A stretch of DNA of 8,285 nucleotides, from positions 1 through 8,285 of the forward strand of contig CAMYOP010000116.1 of assembly GCA_947260045.1 (NCBI GenBank). Reading direction: 5' to 3'. The notes beneath the pieces were generated by a model. It was not told the origin of the DNA and did not search any database. It was given only the letters and a program-made list of their open reading frames with translations. The position numbers were made by a program, and so were the translations under genes. This DNA is from an uncultured Desulfobulbaceae bacterium. Lineage in GTDB: Bacteria; Desulfobacterota; Desulfobulbia; Desulfobulbales; Desulfobulbaceae. Numbering within the stretch: the first letter of the stretch is position 1; every line of letters begins with the position of its first letter. Below are positions 1 to 5,874 of this stretch, one piece after another.

Positions 1-130
1 TACAGACATGAGTCTTTTCCCAAGTGTCCAGAAAAAATTGGAAGCCTGATATGACTTCATTGCTACATTGAAACGTACAGAAAAGTCCACGAAAGGTCGA
101 TTTTGGTAATGAACCAATAGAAAATAAATG
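1..130. other. Left edge with no supported gene
   Basis: I see no gene here that I can support. Two plus-strand frames are open at the left edge and stop at 47-49 and 52-54. Either could be the last 15-17 codons of a gene lying outside the window, but they are too short to recognise. The stretch sits downstream of the minus-strand gene at 131-277, and I see no hairpin plus T-run that would terminate that gene's transcript. Confidence 0.4.
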
Positions 131-277
131 CTACCAGCCACCGCCTGGTCTTGTGATAGGATGCTGATATCGCTTTTCCCGGTCAACTGATTTGGATTTT
201 TCCTGGATAAAGTAAAAAACAATGGCGAGGATAATGAGGATTCCTACGAGTTTTAAAATATCTTTGACAATTTTCAT
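131..277 (-). CDS. Small single-pass membrane protein, 48 aa
   Basis: I do not recognise the family. The 48-residue product starts MKIVKDILKL. It has one strongly hydrophobic stretch at about residues 8-24 (LKLVGILIILAIVFYFI), then a charged tail (QEKSKSVDREKR) and a Pro/Gly-rich end, TRPGGGW. A lysine on the N-terminal side and many positive charges after the helix make either a signal anchor or a tail in the cytoplasm possible. The start is well supported: a GAGGTG Shine-Dalgarno (286-291) lies 8 nt before the ATG, and a good promoter (328-356) lies about 50 nt upstream. It stands alone and diverges from the response regulator on the other strand. Function is unknown. A chance ORF is possible, but the promoter, SD and membrane-like composition together argue for a real gene. 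Confidence 0.7.
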   Translation of the reverse strand: MKIVKDILKLVGILIILAIVFYFIQEKSKSVDREKRYQHPITRPGGGW

Positions 278-327
278 AGCTGTGGCACCTCGTCAAACCA
301 AATCTTTTTTACTTACTTGTATCAATT

Positions 328-356
328 ATTCTATACTATTTTAAATATTTAGCCAA
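328..356 (-). promoter_or_regulatory. Sigma70-type promoter for the small membrane protein
   Basis: Read on the minus strand, a -35 element TTGGCT (356-351, 4/6 to consensus) is separated by exactly 17 bp from a -10 element TAGAAT (333-328, 5/6 to consensus). Transcription would start near 321, giving a leader of about 44 nt that contains the GAGGTG ribosome binding site. The spacer and surroundings are AT-rich. This is a prediction by eye. Confidence 0.5.
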
Positions 357-362
357 AGCAGA

Positions 363-467
363 TCAACCGTTATTTTTCAGCCACTCCTCGAACAAACTCA
401 TTTTATACTGAACTTTTCCCGTCTCCAGCCTTTTTTGAGTGTCATTCTCATCATGTTTTTTTATCAC
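363..467 (-). CDS. Possible 34-aa ORF or gene remnant (weak)
   Basis: A minus-strand frame begins at GTG (467-465), right after an in-frame TAA, and ends at TGA (365-363). The product is rich in Lys, Glu, Gln and Asp and ends MSLFEEWLKNNG, which looks more like a genuine soluble C-terminus than random AT-rich DNA would give. Against it, no Shine-Dalgarno precedes the GTG and I see no promoter. It lies just upstream of, and on the same strand as, the small membrane protein promoter. It could be a very small gene, the tail of a decayed gene, or chance. No function can be assigned. Confidence 0.2.
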   Translation of the reverse strand: MIKKHDENDTQKRLETGKVQYKMSLFEEWLKNNG

Positions 468-571
468 TTTATTTTACTTTTAACAAGAAATCAGTACAAT
501 AAAGAAAGTGGGAATTCATACTTGAGAGGATAGACGATAAGTTCTTTTTTCTTCGGACAAATCGGCTTCAT

Positions 572-598
572 TTTACTTTCAAGTGTAATAGATATACT
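572..598 (+). promoter_or_regulatory. Possible promoter for the response regulator
   Basis: A good -10 hexamer TATACT (593-598) is preceded by a partial -35, TTTACT (572-577), with a short 15-bp spacer. Transcription would start around 605, about 18 nt before the chosen ATG, leaving just enough leader for the GGAAG ribosome binding site at 613-617. The short spacer makes this a weak call. Confidence 0.3.
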
Positions 599-622
599 CG
601 ACAGAACAAATTGGAAGATATA

Positions 623-1021
623 ATGACAAACAATGCATCAAATCCCCACCCTTCGCCCCGCAAAGTTCTTATAGTTGATGACCAGTTGGATATAATAAAG
701 CTCATTGAAAGTCTGCTCACAAGAAAAGGGTATGAAACATTTACCGCTACATCTGGATTTGAAGCAGGAGTCTGGCTGAGTCATATCTCACCTGACGTCA
801 TGACCCTGGATCTAAATATGCCGAACATGGATGGCAGAGAGGTACTCGCCATCTATAAAAAACTCCCCCTGTTTCAAAAAACCAAAATCCTTATAGTATC
901 AGGAAGACCTGAGGAGGAGATGAAAGTTCTGCTCGATCAGGGAGCTCACGACTATATTGCTAAACCTTTTAAAAAGGAGGATTTTCTCCAGAAGATTCAA
1001 GATCTTATCCAAAAAAATTAG
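623..1021 (+). CDS. Single-domain response regulator (receiver only)
   Basis: This 132-aa protein consists of one CheY-like receiver domain with no DNA-binding or enzymatic output domain. Visible landmarks are the acidic pair D19-D20 (in VLIVDDQ), the phospho-acceptor D63 (in TLDLNMPNMDG), the switch Ser S93 (in ILIVSG) and the conserved K114 (in IAKPF). All residues needed for phosphorylation by a histidine kinase are present. About 13 polar residues precede the domain. I chose ATG 623 because GGAAG (613-617) lies 5 nt upstream; the in-frame TTG at 611 has no ribosome binding site and would itself cover that SD. No kinase gene is adjacent. Proteins of this type act by protein-protein contact, in phosphorelays or on motility and kinase partners; which applies here cannot be told. 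Transcription into the protease gene 260 bp downstream is possible but not obvious. Confidence 0.92.
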   Translation: MTNNASNPHPSPRKVLIVDDQLDIIKLIESLLTRKGYETFTATSGFEAGVWLSHISPDVMTLDLNMPNMDGREVLAIYKKLPLFQKTKILIVSGRPEEEMKVLLDQGAHDYIAKPFKKEDFLQKIQDLIQKN

Positions 1022-1232
1022 AAGAATCCTCTTTTTTACTTCAATGCTCTTTATCTAAATCATTTTCAGAGGCTAGTTAAATTCTCAACCAACATAAAGT
1101 CGTCGAGTAAATGAAACCTGCTTAACTTTTACCCAGTATAATCGAGAAACTCTTGACGGATGAACATTCAAGTATAATTGTATGTTCTGCATGTTCTCTT
1201 ACATTGTTTGCCTGTTGAAAGAGTGTATGTTC

Positions 1233-1253
1233 GGACGCCAGTCGCTGGTATCC
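1233..1253 (+). promoter_or_regulatory. Leader hairpin upstream of degP
   Basis: The arms GGA-C-GCCAG (1233-1241) and CTGG-T-A-TCC (1245-1253) can fold around a TCG triloop. They form 8 pairs, one of them G-U, with one C/A mismatch (1236/1250). There is no T-run after it, so it is not an intrinsic terminator. Its right arm contains one of two TATCCT copies in the leader, so it could compete with the SD-pairing hairpin at 1262-1274. Confidence 0.4.
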
Positions 1254-1261
1254 TGTCGTTA

Positions 1262-1274
1262 TCCTTCATAAGGA
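1262..1274 (+). promoter_or_regulatory. SD-sequestering mini-hairpin in the degP leader
   Basis: The degP ribosome binding site AAGGAG (1270-1275) is 7 nt before the ATG. Immediately upstream is its complement: TCCTT (1262-1266) pairs with AAGGA (1270-1274) across a CAT loop (1267-1269). Two more A-T pairs are possible beyond one mismatch. Such a short, marginal stem over the SD is what a simple RNA thermometer would look like, which would suit a heat-shock-type protease. The pairing is visible in the sequence; the regulatory role is inference. Confidence 0.4.
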
Positions 1275-1282
1275 GAAAATAA

Positions 1283-2773
1283 ATGAAGTACCCAAACAAA
1301 ATATCATATCTCAAAAAATGCTTACTCCTATTAACCTCAATATTCTTTTTGTGCAGCTATGTCCTATCTGCATCTGCCCAGGAAGATGACAACATTGCAT
1401 TACTTGACCGCTCGGCAAAAGCTTTTGCATCTGTTGTCAAAAAAGCAGGTCCTGCAGTGGTCCACGTTCGTGTTGAAAAAGAAATTTCAGGGAAGAGTCC
1501 TTTCCACGGCCAGGATCCCTTTGGCTTTTTCAACGATCCTTTTTTTGAACGTTTTTTCGGTCCTCAATTTCGCCAACAACCTCGTCAACAGCAGCCTCGC
1601 GCGCCCCATAGCCAACCCAAACAATTCAAGCAACAATCTGCCGGCTCCGGGTTTATTATCAGTGATGATGGTTATATCCTGACCAATAATCATGTCGTCA
1701 GTGAATCCAATACCATAAAAGTACGTCTGGATGACGAACGTGAATTTGAGGCTAAAATTATTGGGACTGATCCACAGTCAGATGTCGCTTTGTTAAAAAT
1801 TAAAGCCAGCGGGCTCCCCTACCTGCCACTTGGAGATTCTGACAAGCTTGAGGTCGGCGAGTGGGTTATTGCCATCGGCAGTCCATTTGAGCTCAGCCAG
1901 ACCGTAACCGTCGGTGTGGTCAGTGCCAAGGGGCGAAGCAGAATTGGGATCAATGATTATGAAAATTTCATCCAAACCGATGCGGCTATTAATCCAGGAA
2001 ATTCAGGCGGGCCGCTTTTAAATATCCACGGTGAGGCAGTTGGTATCAACACTGCCATTTTCTCACGAAGTGGTGGCTACATGGGAATTGGCTTTGCCAT
2101 TCCTATCAACATGGCCAAATCCGTTGAGAAACAACTGCAAAAATACGGTAAAGTTACCCGTGGCTGGCTGGGTGTCGTCATTCAGGATCTAAATGAAGAT
2201 CTGGCCAAATCTTTTGGCCTGAAAGACTCAACTGGCGTACTTATCAGTGAAACCCAAGATAATTCACCAGCATCAAAAGCTGGAATTAAGCAGGGTGACG
2301 TAATTGTCAGCCTTGATTCCGTAAAAATAGCAGACGTACCTGATCTTCGCAATAAGGTGGCCATGATCACTCCTGGCTCCAAGGTCACCCTTCAGGTCAT
2401 GCGTGACGGTAAGAAAAAAAATATCGCTGTAACCATTGGTGAACAGCCATCCAATTTTGGTAAATTTAAAAAACCGACAGATAAAGTCACTGAAGAGCTG
2501 GGGCTGACGCTCCAGGATCTAACCCCAGAACTTGCAGCTCAGTTTGGTTACAGTGAAAAACAGGGTGTACTCGTAGCTGACGTTATACCTGACAGTCCGG
2601 CTGAAAAGGCCGGTCTCGCCTCTGGCCAGCTTATTGAAGAGGTCAATAAACAACGAGTGCATAACCTTGATGAAATGATGGCTGCGCTCAAACAATCCAA
2701 AAATCCAAAACAAGTTCTGCTCCGTGTACGGGCAGGTGATTTCAGTCAATACATCGTATTACGCTTGAAATAA
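1283..2773 (+). CDS. degP: DegP/HtrA-family periplasmic serine protease
   Basis: This 496-aa secreted protease/chaperone degrades misfolded envelope proteins. Residues 1-32 form a Sec signal peptide: basic start, hydrophobic core at 13-28, and an Ala-Ser-Ala site before Q33. The mature protein has a trypsin-like domain with the full triad: H137 (TNNHVV), D167 (SDVALLKI) and S241 (GNSGGPL). Between strands at about 70-118 is a Phe/Gln/Arg/Pro-rich loop (LA loop), which in this family controls oligomer assembly. Two PDZ domains follow (about 294-385 and 405-495), so it is DegP/DegQ/MucD class rather than one-PDZ DegS. Length is normal for the class. The start has an ideal AAGGAG SD 7 nt upstream. 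The gene has its own leader and ends in a strong terminator, so it is probably a single-gene unit. DegP and DegQ cannot be separated from sequence alone. Confidence 0.95.
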   Translation: MKYPNKISYLKKCLLLLTSIFFLCSYVLSASAQEDDNIALLDRSAKAFASVVKKAGPAVVHVRVEKEISGKSPFHGQDPFGFFNDPFFERFFGPQFRQQPRQQQPRAPHSQPKQFKQQSAGSGFIISDDGYILTNNHVVSESNTIKVRLDDEREFEAKIIGTDPQSDVALLKIKASGLPYLPLGDSDKLEVGEWVIAIGSPFELSQTVTVGVVSAKGRSRIGINDYENFIQTDAAINPGNSGGPLLNIHGEAVGINTAIFSRSGGYMGIGFAIPINMAKSVEKQLQKYGKVTRGWLGVVIQDLNEDLAKSFGLKDSTGVLISETQDNSPASKAGIKQGDVIVSLDSVKIADVPDLRNKVAMITPGSKVTLQVMRDGKKKNIAVTIGEQPSNFGKFKKPTDKVTEELGLTLQDLTPELAAQFGYSEKQGVLVADVIPDSPAEKAGLASGQLIEEVNKQRVHNLDEMMAALKQSKNPKQVLLRVRAGDFSQYIVLRLK

Positions 2774-2783
2774 CATTTCAGAC

Positions 2784-2816
2784 AAGGCGCCGGAATCATA
2801 TCCGGCGCCTTTTTTT
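2784..2816 (+). terminator. Strong intrinsic terminator after degP
   Basis: A perfect 9-bp GC-rich stem, GGCGCCGGA (2786-2794) with TCCGGCGCC (2801-2809), closes over a 6-base loop. It can be extended by two A-T pairs (2784-2785 with 2810-2811). A run of seven T follows (2810-2816). It begins 12 bp after the degP stop. The next gene's ATG is at 2820, only 3 bases beyond the T-run. Confidence 0.92.
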
Positions 2817-2819
2817 CTT

Positions 2820-3182
2820 ATGTCCGATACCTTTAACGATCTGAAACAGAAATTACGCCACTTTGCAGACGAACGTGACTGGCAACAATTTCATTCACCA
2901 AAAAATCTTGCCATGGCGCTCATTGTCGAAGCAGCTGAGCTGGCAGAACATTTTCAGTGGCTGAAGCAACAAGAGAGCTATCAGCCAGGTGATGGAAAAC
3001 GCCAGGAAATTGGTGAAGAGCTTGCCGACATTCTCATTTATCTCGTTCGACTGGCAGACAGGCTGGACATTGATCTGGCAGATGCAGTTGAACTCAAAAT
3101 GAAAAAAAACGAACAAAAATATCCCGTTGAAAAATCCAGAGGATCAGCAAAAAAAAGTACTGATTACCAGTGGACCCCTTGA
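2820..3182 (+). CDS. MazG-type nucleotide pyrophosphohydrolase
   Basis: This 120-aa all-helical protein belongs to the small MazG-like / dCTPase (RS21-C6-like) group, which hydrolyses nucleoside triphosphates to monophosphate and pyrophosphate to clean the nucleotide pool. Metal-binding acidic residues are visible: E37 and E40 (EAAELAEHFQW) on one helix and E67 and D70 (EELADILIYL) on the next, the EXXE...EXXD pattern. The C-terminal KKNEQKYPVEKSRG (95-108) is the conserved substrate-site tail of this group. The preferred nucleotide is unknown. The N-terminus aligns with family starts, so ATG 2820 is probably right, and no other usual start codon lies upstream in frame. There is no Shine-Dalgarno: the preceding bases are the degP terminator. 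Its stop overlaps the start of the next gene, suggesting a shared transcript with the kinase, tgt and yajC. Confidence 0.9.
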   Translation: MSDTFNDLKQKLRHFADERDWQQFHSPKNLAMALIVEAAELAEHFQWLKQQESYQPGDGKRQEIGEELADILIYLVRLADRLDIDLADAVELKMKKNEQKYPVEKSRGSAKKSTDYQWTP

Positions 3183-4273
3183 ATCAATCCTGGCAGGCAG
3201 CCATCCATTTTTTCAACAAAACAGAAATAAAATCCCTCACGCATTTTGGCGCTGGCAACATTAACGATACCTGGCTTCTTTGCCTGCACAATAATTCCAA
3301 GTTCATATTGCAAAGAATCAATCCTGATGTTTTTCCAAGGCCTGATAAGATCATTGACAACATGCGTCTTGTTACTGCTCATCTTAGTAAAAATGATGGT
3401 CAGAAGGGGATCGACAAAAACAAATTCCAGGCCATAACGCTCTGCCAGGCCCATGATGGAACACATTATTTTAGAGCAGCAGATAATTCATACTTTCGAC
3501 TCATCACCTACATTCCAGACAGTATTACCCTGCAGGCTGCCAAAAACAATTCTCACGCCTTTGAGCTTGGCAAAAACCTTGGCACTTTCCATGTGCTCCT
3601 GCAAGACCTTGACCCTGAGAGTCTTTATGATACACTTCCTGGCTTTCATATTACCCCTCAGTATTTACATCTCTATGACCAGGTTTCCAGGTCTCTGGAA
3701 CAAGCTGCCAGGCCAGACGAAGGTCTCTGTTATAATTTTATTGAAAAATACCGCACAATGGTACCGCTGCTTGAGGACAATCAAAACAGTCTTCGCAAAA
3801 TAGTCATACATGGCGATCCCAAGGTTGCAAATTTTTTATTTGATCAAAGCGCCAAGAGCGTTATCAGTCTTATTGATCTTGATACGGTAAAACCGGGGCT
3901 ATTGCTCCATGACATCGGCGATGCTCTGCGTTCATGCTGTAATCCAGACGGTGAAAATCCAGAGAAGAACAGCAAGGTTCTCTTTGTAGCTGAGTTCTTT
4001 CGTTCCTGGTTCAAGGGTTATTTAACTGTTGCTGATTTCCTGTTGACGGACAAGGATAGGGAGCTTATCGTTGCAGCAACCTTTCTTATGACTTTTGAAC
4101 TTGGTATTCGCTTTTTTACCGATCATCTGTCAGGAAATATATATTTCAAAGAGCGTGTTCCTGGCCAAAACCTGCAACGTGCTCTTGTGCAATTCCAGCT
4201 GGCAGCAAGTCTTGCTAAACAACAAAAACTACTGGAAGAGATTGTTCAACAGGCTCATCCCGAAAACACCTAA
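3170..4273 (+). CDS. NahK-like phosphotransferase (APH/ChoK kinase fold)
   Basis: This 367-aa protein has the aminoglycoside/choline kinase fold and resembles N-acetylhexosamine 1-kinase (NahK/MdsC-like) proteins. Those phosphorylate a sugar with ATP, feeding amino-sugars into nucleotide-sugar synthesis. N-lobe: GAGNINDTW (27-35) as the nucleotide loop and FILQRIN (45-51), with a basic residue on the lobe's strand. C-lobe: the catalytic loop HGDPKVAN (H214, D216, N221) and metal-binding D236 and D238 in LIDLDTVKPG, then HDIGD (247-251). Length is typical. The substrate is not proven; the similarity is to motifs I remember, not to a search result. The GTG at 3170 overlaps the mazG stop by 13 nt. 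A TTG at 3179, making a TTGA overlap, is an equal alternative, and neither has a clear SD, so translation may be coupled to mazG. tgt follows 14 nt after the stop. Confidence 0.82.
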   Translation: MDPLNQSWQAAIHFFNKTEIKSLTHFGAGNINDTWLLCLHNNSKFILQRINPDVFPRPDKIIDNMRLVTAHLSKNDGQKGIDKNKFQAITLCQAHDGTHYFRAADNSYFRLITYIPDSITLQAAKNNSHAFELGKNLGTFHVLLQDLDPESLYDTLPGFHITPQYLHLYDQVSRSLEQAARPDEGLCYNFIEKYRTMVPLLEDNQNSLRKIVIHGDPKVANFLFDQSAKSVISLIDLDTVKPGLLLHDIGDALRSCCNPDGENPEKNSKVLFVAEFFRSWFKGYLTVADFLLTDKDRELIVAATFLMTFELGIRFFTDHLSGNIYFKERVPGQNLQRALVQFQLAASLAKQQKLLEEIVQQAHPENT

Positions 4274-4287
4274 AATACAACATACCC

Positions 4288-5418
4288 ATGCAACGACAGT
4301 CATCATTTACCCTGAAAAATTCTTCCAGCGAATCAAAAGCCCGGACAGGAACAGTACAAACCTTACATGGCGCTGTACAAACACCAGTCTTTATGCCTGT
4401 TGGGACCCAGGGCACTGTAAAGGCTGTTACCCCTGAAAATTTAGATGAATTCGGGGCACAGATTATTCTTGGCAATACCTATCACCTTTTCATACGCCCT
4501 GGTCATGAATTGATCAAACAGTTTGGCGGTCTTCATAATTTCATGCACTGGGATAAACCAATCCTCACTGATTCAGGTGGCTTTCAGATTTTCAGTTTGC
4601 GTGATCTGGCCACCATTAGTGAAGAGGGAGCAGCCTTTCGCTCCCATCTTGACGGTTCAAAACTGTTTCTCAGCCCTGAAGATGCTGTCCATGTCCAGGA
4701 AGCACTCGGTTCTGATATCATGATGGTTCTTGATACCTGCATCCCCTATCCGGCAACTTTTGAAGAGGCTAAAGAGGCAACCGCGCTGACCAGGCGTTGG
4801 GCGGAGAGATCAAGAAAAGCCCAGACAGATACAGGACAGCTTTTATTTGGAATTGTTCAGGGTGGGATGTATAAAGACCTGCGGAAACAGGCTGCTCTTG
4901 ACCTGATAGATATCGGCTTTGACGGCTATGCAATGGGAGGACTCAGTGTTGGTGAACCCAAAAATCTGATGTATGACATGACTGAAGCAACTGTTGAATT
5001 TTTACCGACAGATCATGCCAAATACCTTATGGGAGTAGGAACCCCTGAAGATCTGGTAGAAGGTGTGCATCGCGGTGTTGACATGTTCGACTGCGTCATG
5101 CCTACTCGCAATGCCCGCAATGGAATGCTCTTTACTTCACAGGGCAAACTTGTTATAAAAAATGCCTGTTACAGAGAAGATCAACGCCCAGTTGACGAAG
5201 CCTGTAACTGTTATACTTGTCGCAATTATTCAAGGGCTTATCTGCGACACCTGTTTGCATGCAGGGAGATTCTAGCCTACCAGCTGAACAGTATTCATAA
5301 TCTCCATTATTACTGTTCGCTGATGGCAGAAATGCGAAATGCCATTGACGAAGATCGTTTCGTGGCGTTTCGAAAAAGTTTTTATGACAAACTGGAAAAA
5401 CCACCCGCACACAACTAA
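4288..5418 (+). CDS. tgt: Queuine/preQ1 tRNA-guanine transglycosylase
   Basis: Tgt (376 aa) swaps guanine-34 in the anticodon of tRNAs for Asp, Asn, His and Tyr with preQ1, on the way to queuosine; it is a cytoplasmic TIM-barrel enzyme. Conserved sites are intact: D95 in TDSGGFQ (base recognition), the nucleophile D268 in FDCVMPTRNARNG, and the zinc ligands C306, C308, C311 and H337. V221 in GGLSVGEP and C151 in DTCIPYPA match the bacterial, preQ1-using type. The spacing matches the well-studied Zymomonas enzyme as I recall it. The N-terminus FTL...KARTGTV...GAVQTPVFMPVGTQG is typical, so ATG 4288 is reasonable although no SD is visible. The 14-nt gap before it and the 21-nt gap to yajC indicate one operon. 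Neighbouring queA is not in this window. Confidence 0.97.
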   Translation: MQRQSSFTLKNSSSESKARTGTVQTLHGAVQTPVFMPVGTQGTVKAVTPENLDEFGAQIILGNTYHLFIRPGHELIKQFGGLHNFMHWDKPILTDSGGFQIFSLRDLATISEEGAAFRSHLDGSKLFLSPEDAVHVQEALGSDIMMVLDTCIPYPATFEEAKEATALTRRWAERSRKAQTDTGQLLFGIVQGGMYKDLRKQAALDLIDIGFDGYAMGGLSVGEPKNLMYDMTEATVEFLPTDHAKYLMGVGTPEDLVEGVHRGVDMFDCVMPTRNARNGMLFTSQGKLVIKNACYREDQRPVDEACNCYTCRNYSRAYLRHLFACREILAYQLNSIHNLHYYCSLMAEMRNAIDEDRFVAFRKSFYDKLEKPPAHN

Positions 5419-5439
5419 CATTATCTGGAGGATATACTT

Positions 5440-5790
5440 ATGACTGGCATTGCTTATGCAGCCGGAACCACCGCACCAGCAGCTGGCGGCGGCCTTGCAT
5501 CTTTTCTACCGTTAATCTTGATTTTTATTGTTTTCTATTTTTTGTTGATTCGCCCTCAGCAGAAAAAAGCTAAAGAGCATCAAAGCTTTTTAGGGAATAT
5601 GAAAAAAGGGAATGAAGTTGTTACAAACGGCGGCCTTCATGGCAAAATAACAGGCCTGACCGACACCGTAATAACCCTTGAGATTGCTGATAATATACGA
5701 GTCAAAGTAAACAGGGCATCCATCATGTCCTCCGCTGCCGATGCTATGAAGCAAACGGATGAGCCAAAAAAGAAACTTGGCTCTGGTTGA
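5440..5790 (+). CDS. yajC: YajC, Sec translocase accessory subunit
   Basis: YajC (116 aa) is a small inner-membrane protein that associates with SecD-SecF and the SecYEG channel. It has an Ala/Gly-rich N-terminus, one transmembrane helix (about 22-37, FLPLILIFIVFYFLLI), the signature IRPQQKKAKEH (37-47) and a cytoplasmic beta domain with GNEVVTNGGLHGKI (57-70). The length is normal. A GGAG SD lies about 8 nt before the ATG, one of the few clear ribosome binding sites in this operon. It follows tgt by 21 nt, the widespread tgt-yajC order. The usual next genes, secD and secF, are absent: a terminator and an unrelated gene come next, so YajC's partners must be encoded elsewhere. Confidence 0.97.
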   Translation: MTGIAYAAGTTAPAAGGGLASFLPLILIFIVFYFLLIRPQQKKAKEHQSFLGNMKKGNEVVTNGGLHGKITGLTDTVITLEIADNIRVKVNRASIMSSAADAMKQTDEPKKKLGSG

Positions 5791-5834
5791 GGTATCGGAT
5801 CTTGTTAAATATTCATCGTGTATGAATCAATAGA

Positions 5835-5870
5835 GCCGTCATGCTACAAAAGCATTACGGCTTTTTTTTT
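5835..5870 (+). terminator. Strong intrinsic terminator after yajC
   Basis: GCCGT-C-ATGCT (5835-5845) pairs with AGCAT-T-ACGGC (5851-5861) across a 5-base loop: ten pairs with one C/T mismatch. A run of nine T follows (5862-5870). It would end the mazG-kinase-tgt-yajC transcript. The ATG of the next gene is at 5875, only 4 bases after the T-run. Confidence 0.92.
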
Positions 5871-5874
5871 GCCT

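Larger units (their letters stand above)
278..622. other. AT-rich divergent intergenic region
   Basis: These 345 bases separate the minus-strand small membrane protein from the plus-strand response regulator. They hold the minus-strand promoter and SD (286-356) and a possible plus-strand promoter near 572-598. There is also a 34-codon minus-strand frame (363-467) that reads like protein but has no ribosome binding site. I see no RNA gene, strong hairpin or repeat in the remainder. Confidence 0.5.
1022..1282 (+). promoter_or_regulatory. degP upstream region with two -10-like sites and repeats
   Basis: This 261-bp non-coding stretch precedes the protease gene. It holds two perfect TATAAT hexamers, each inside AGTATAAT (1135-1142 and 1171-1178), 36 bp apart. 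The second has TTGACG (1153-1158) upstream, but with only a 14-bp gap, which is too short for an ideal sigma70 promoter. The first has no clear -35. Downstream are three ATGTTC motifs (1182-1187, 1191-1196, 1227-1232), two of them within identical TGTATGTTC copies (1179-1187, 1224-1232). I did not see a convincing terminator after the response regulator, nor a classical RpoH or RpoE promoter. Confidence 0.35.

Noticed and set aside
1..54. Plus-strand frames open at the left edge, ending at 49 and 54
   Set aside because: Only 15-17 residues are visible in each. Neither is recognisable, and I cannot tell which, if any, is coding.
1..60. Minus-strand ATG at 60 with a frame open to the left edge
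   Set aside because: Only 20 codons are visible, with no SD and no family resemblance.
491..571. 26-codon minus-strand ORF in the divergent spacer
   Set aside because: It is very short, has no clear SD, is out of frame with the 34-codon frame beyond it, and lies in AT-rich DNA where such frames arise by chance.
611..622. TTG at 611 as the start of the response regulator
   Set aside because: It has no ribosome binding site, and the TTGGAAG sequence there serves better as the SD for ATG 623.
5761..5783. GAGCCA...TGGCTC inverted repeat at the end of yajC
   Set aside because: It is only 6 bp with a long A-rich loop, lies within the coding end and has no T-run; the real terminator is at 5835-5870.
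5818..5874. GTG at 5818 as the start of the spermidine synthase-like gene
   Set aside because: The added 19 codons run through the yajC terminator hairpin and its T-run, there is no SD, and the extra residues do not look like family sequence.
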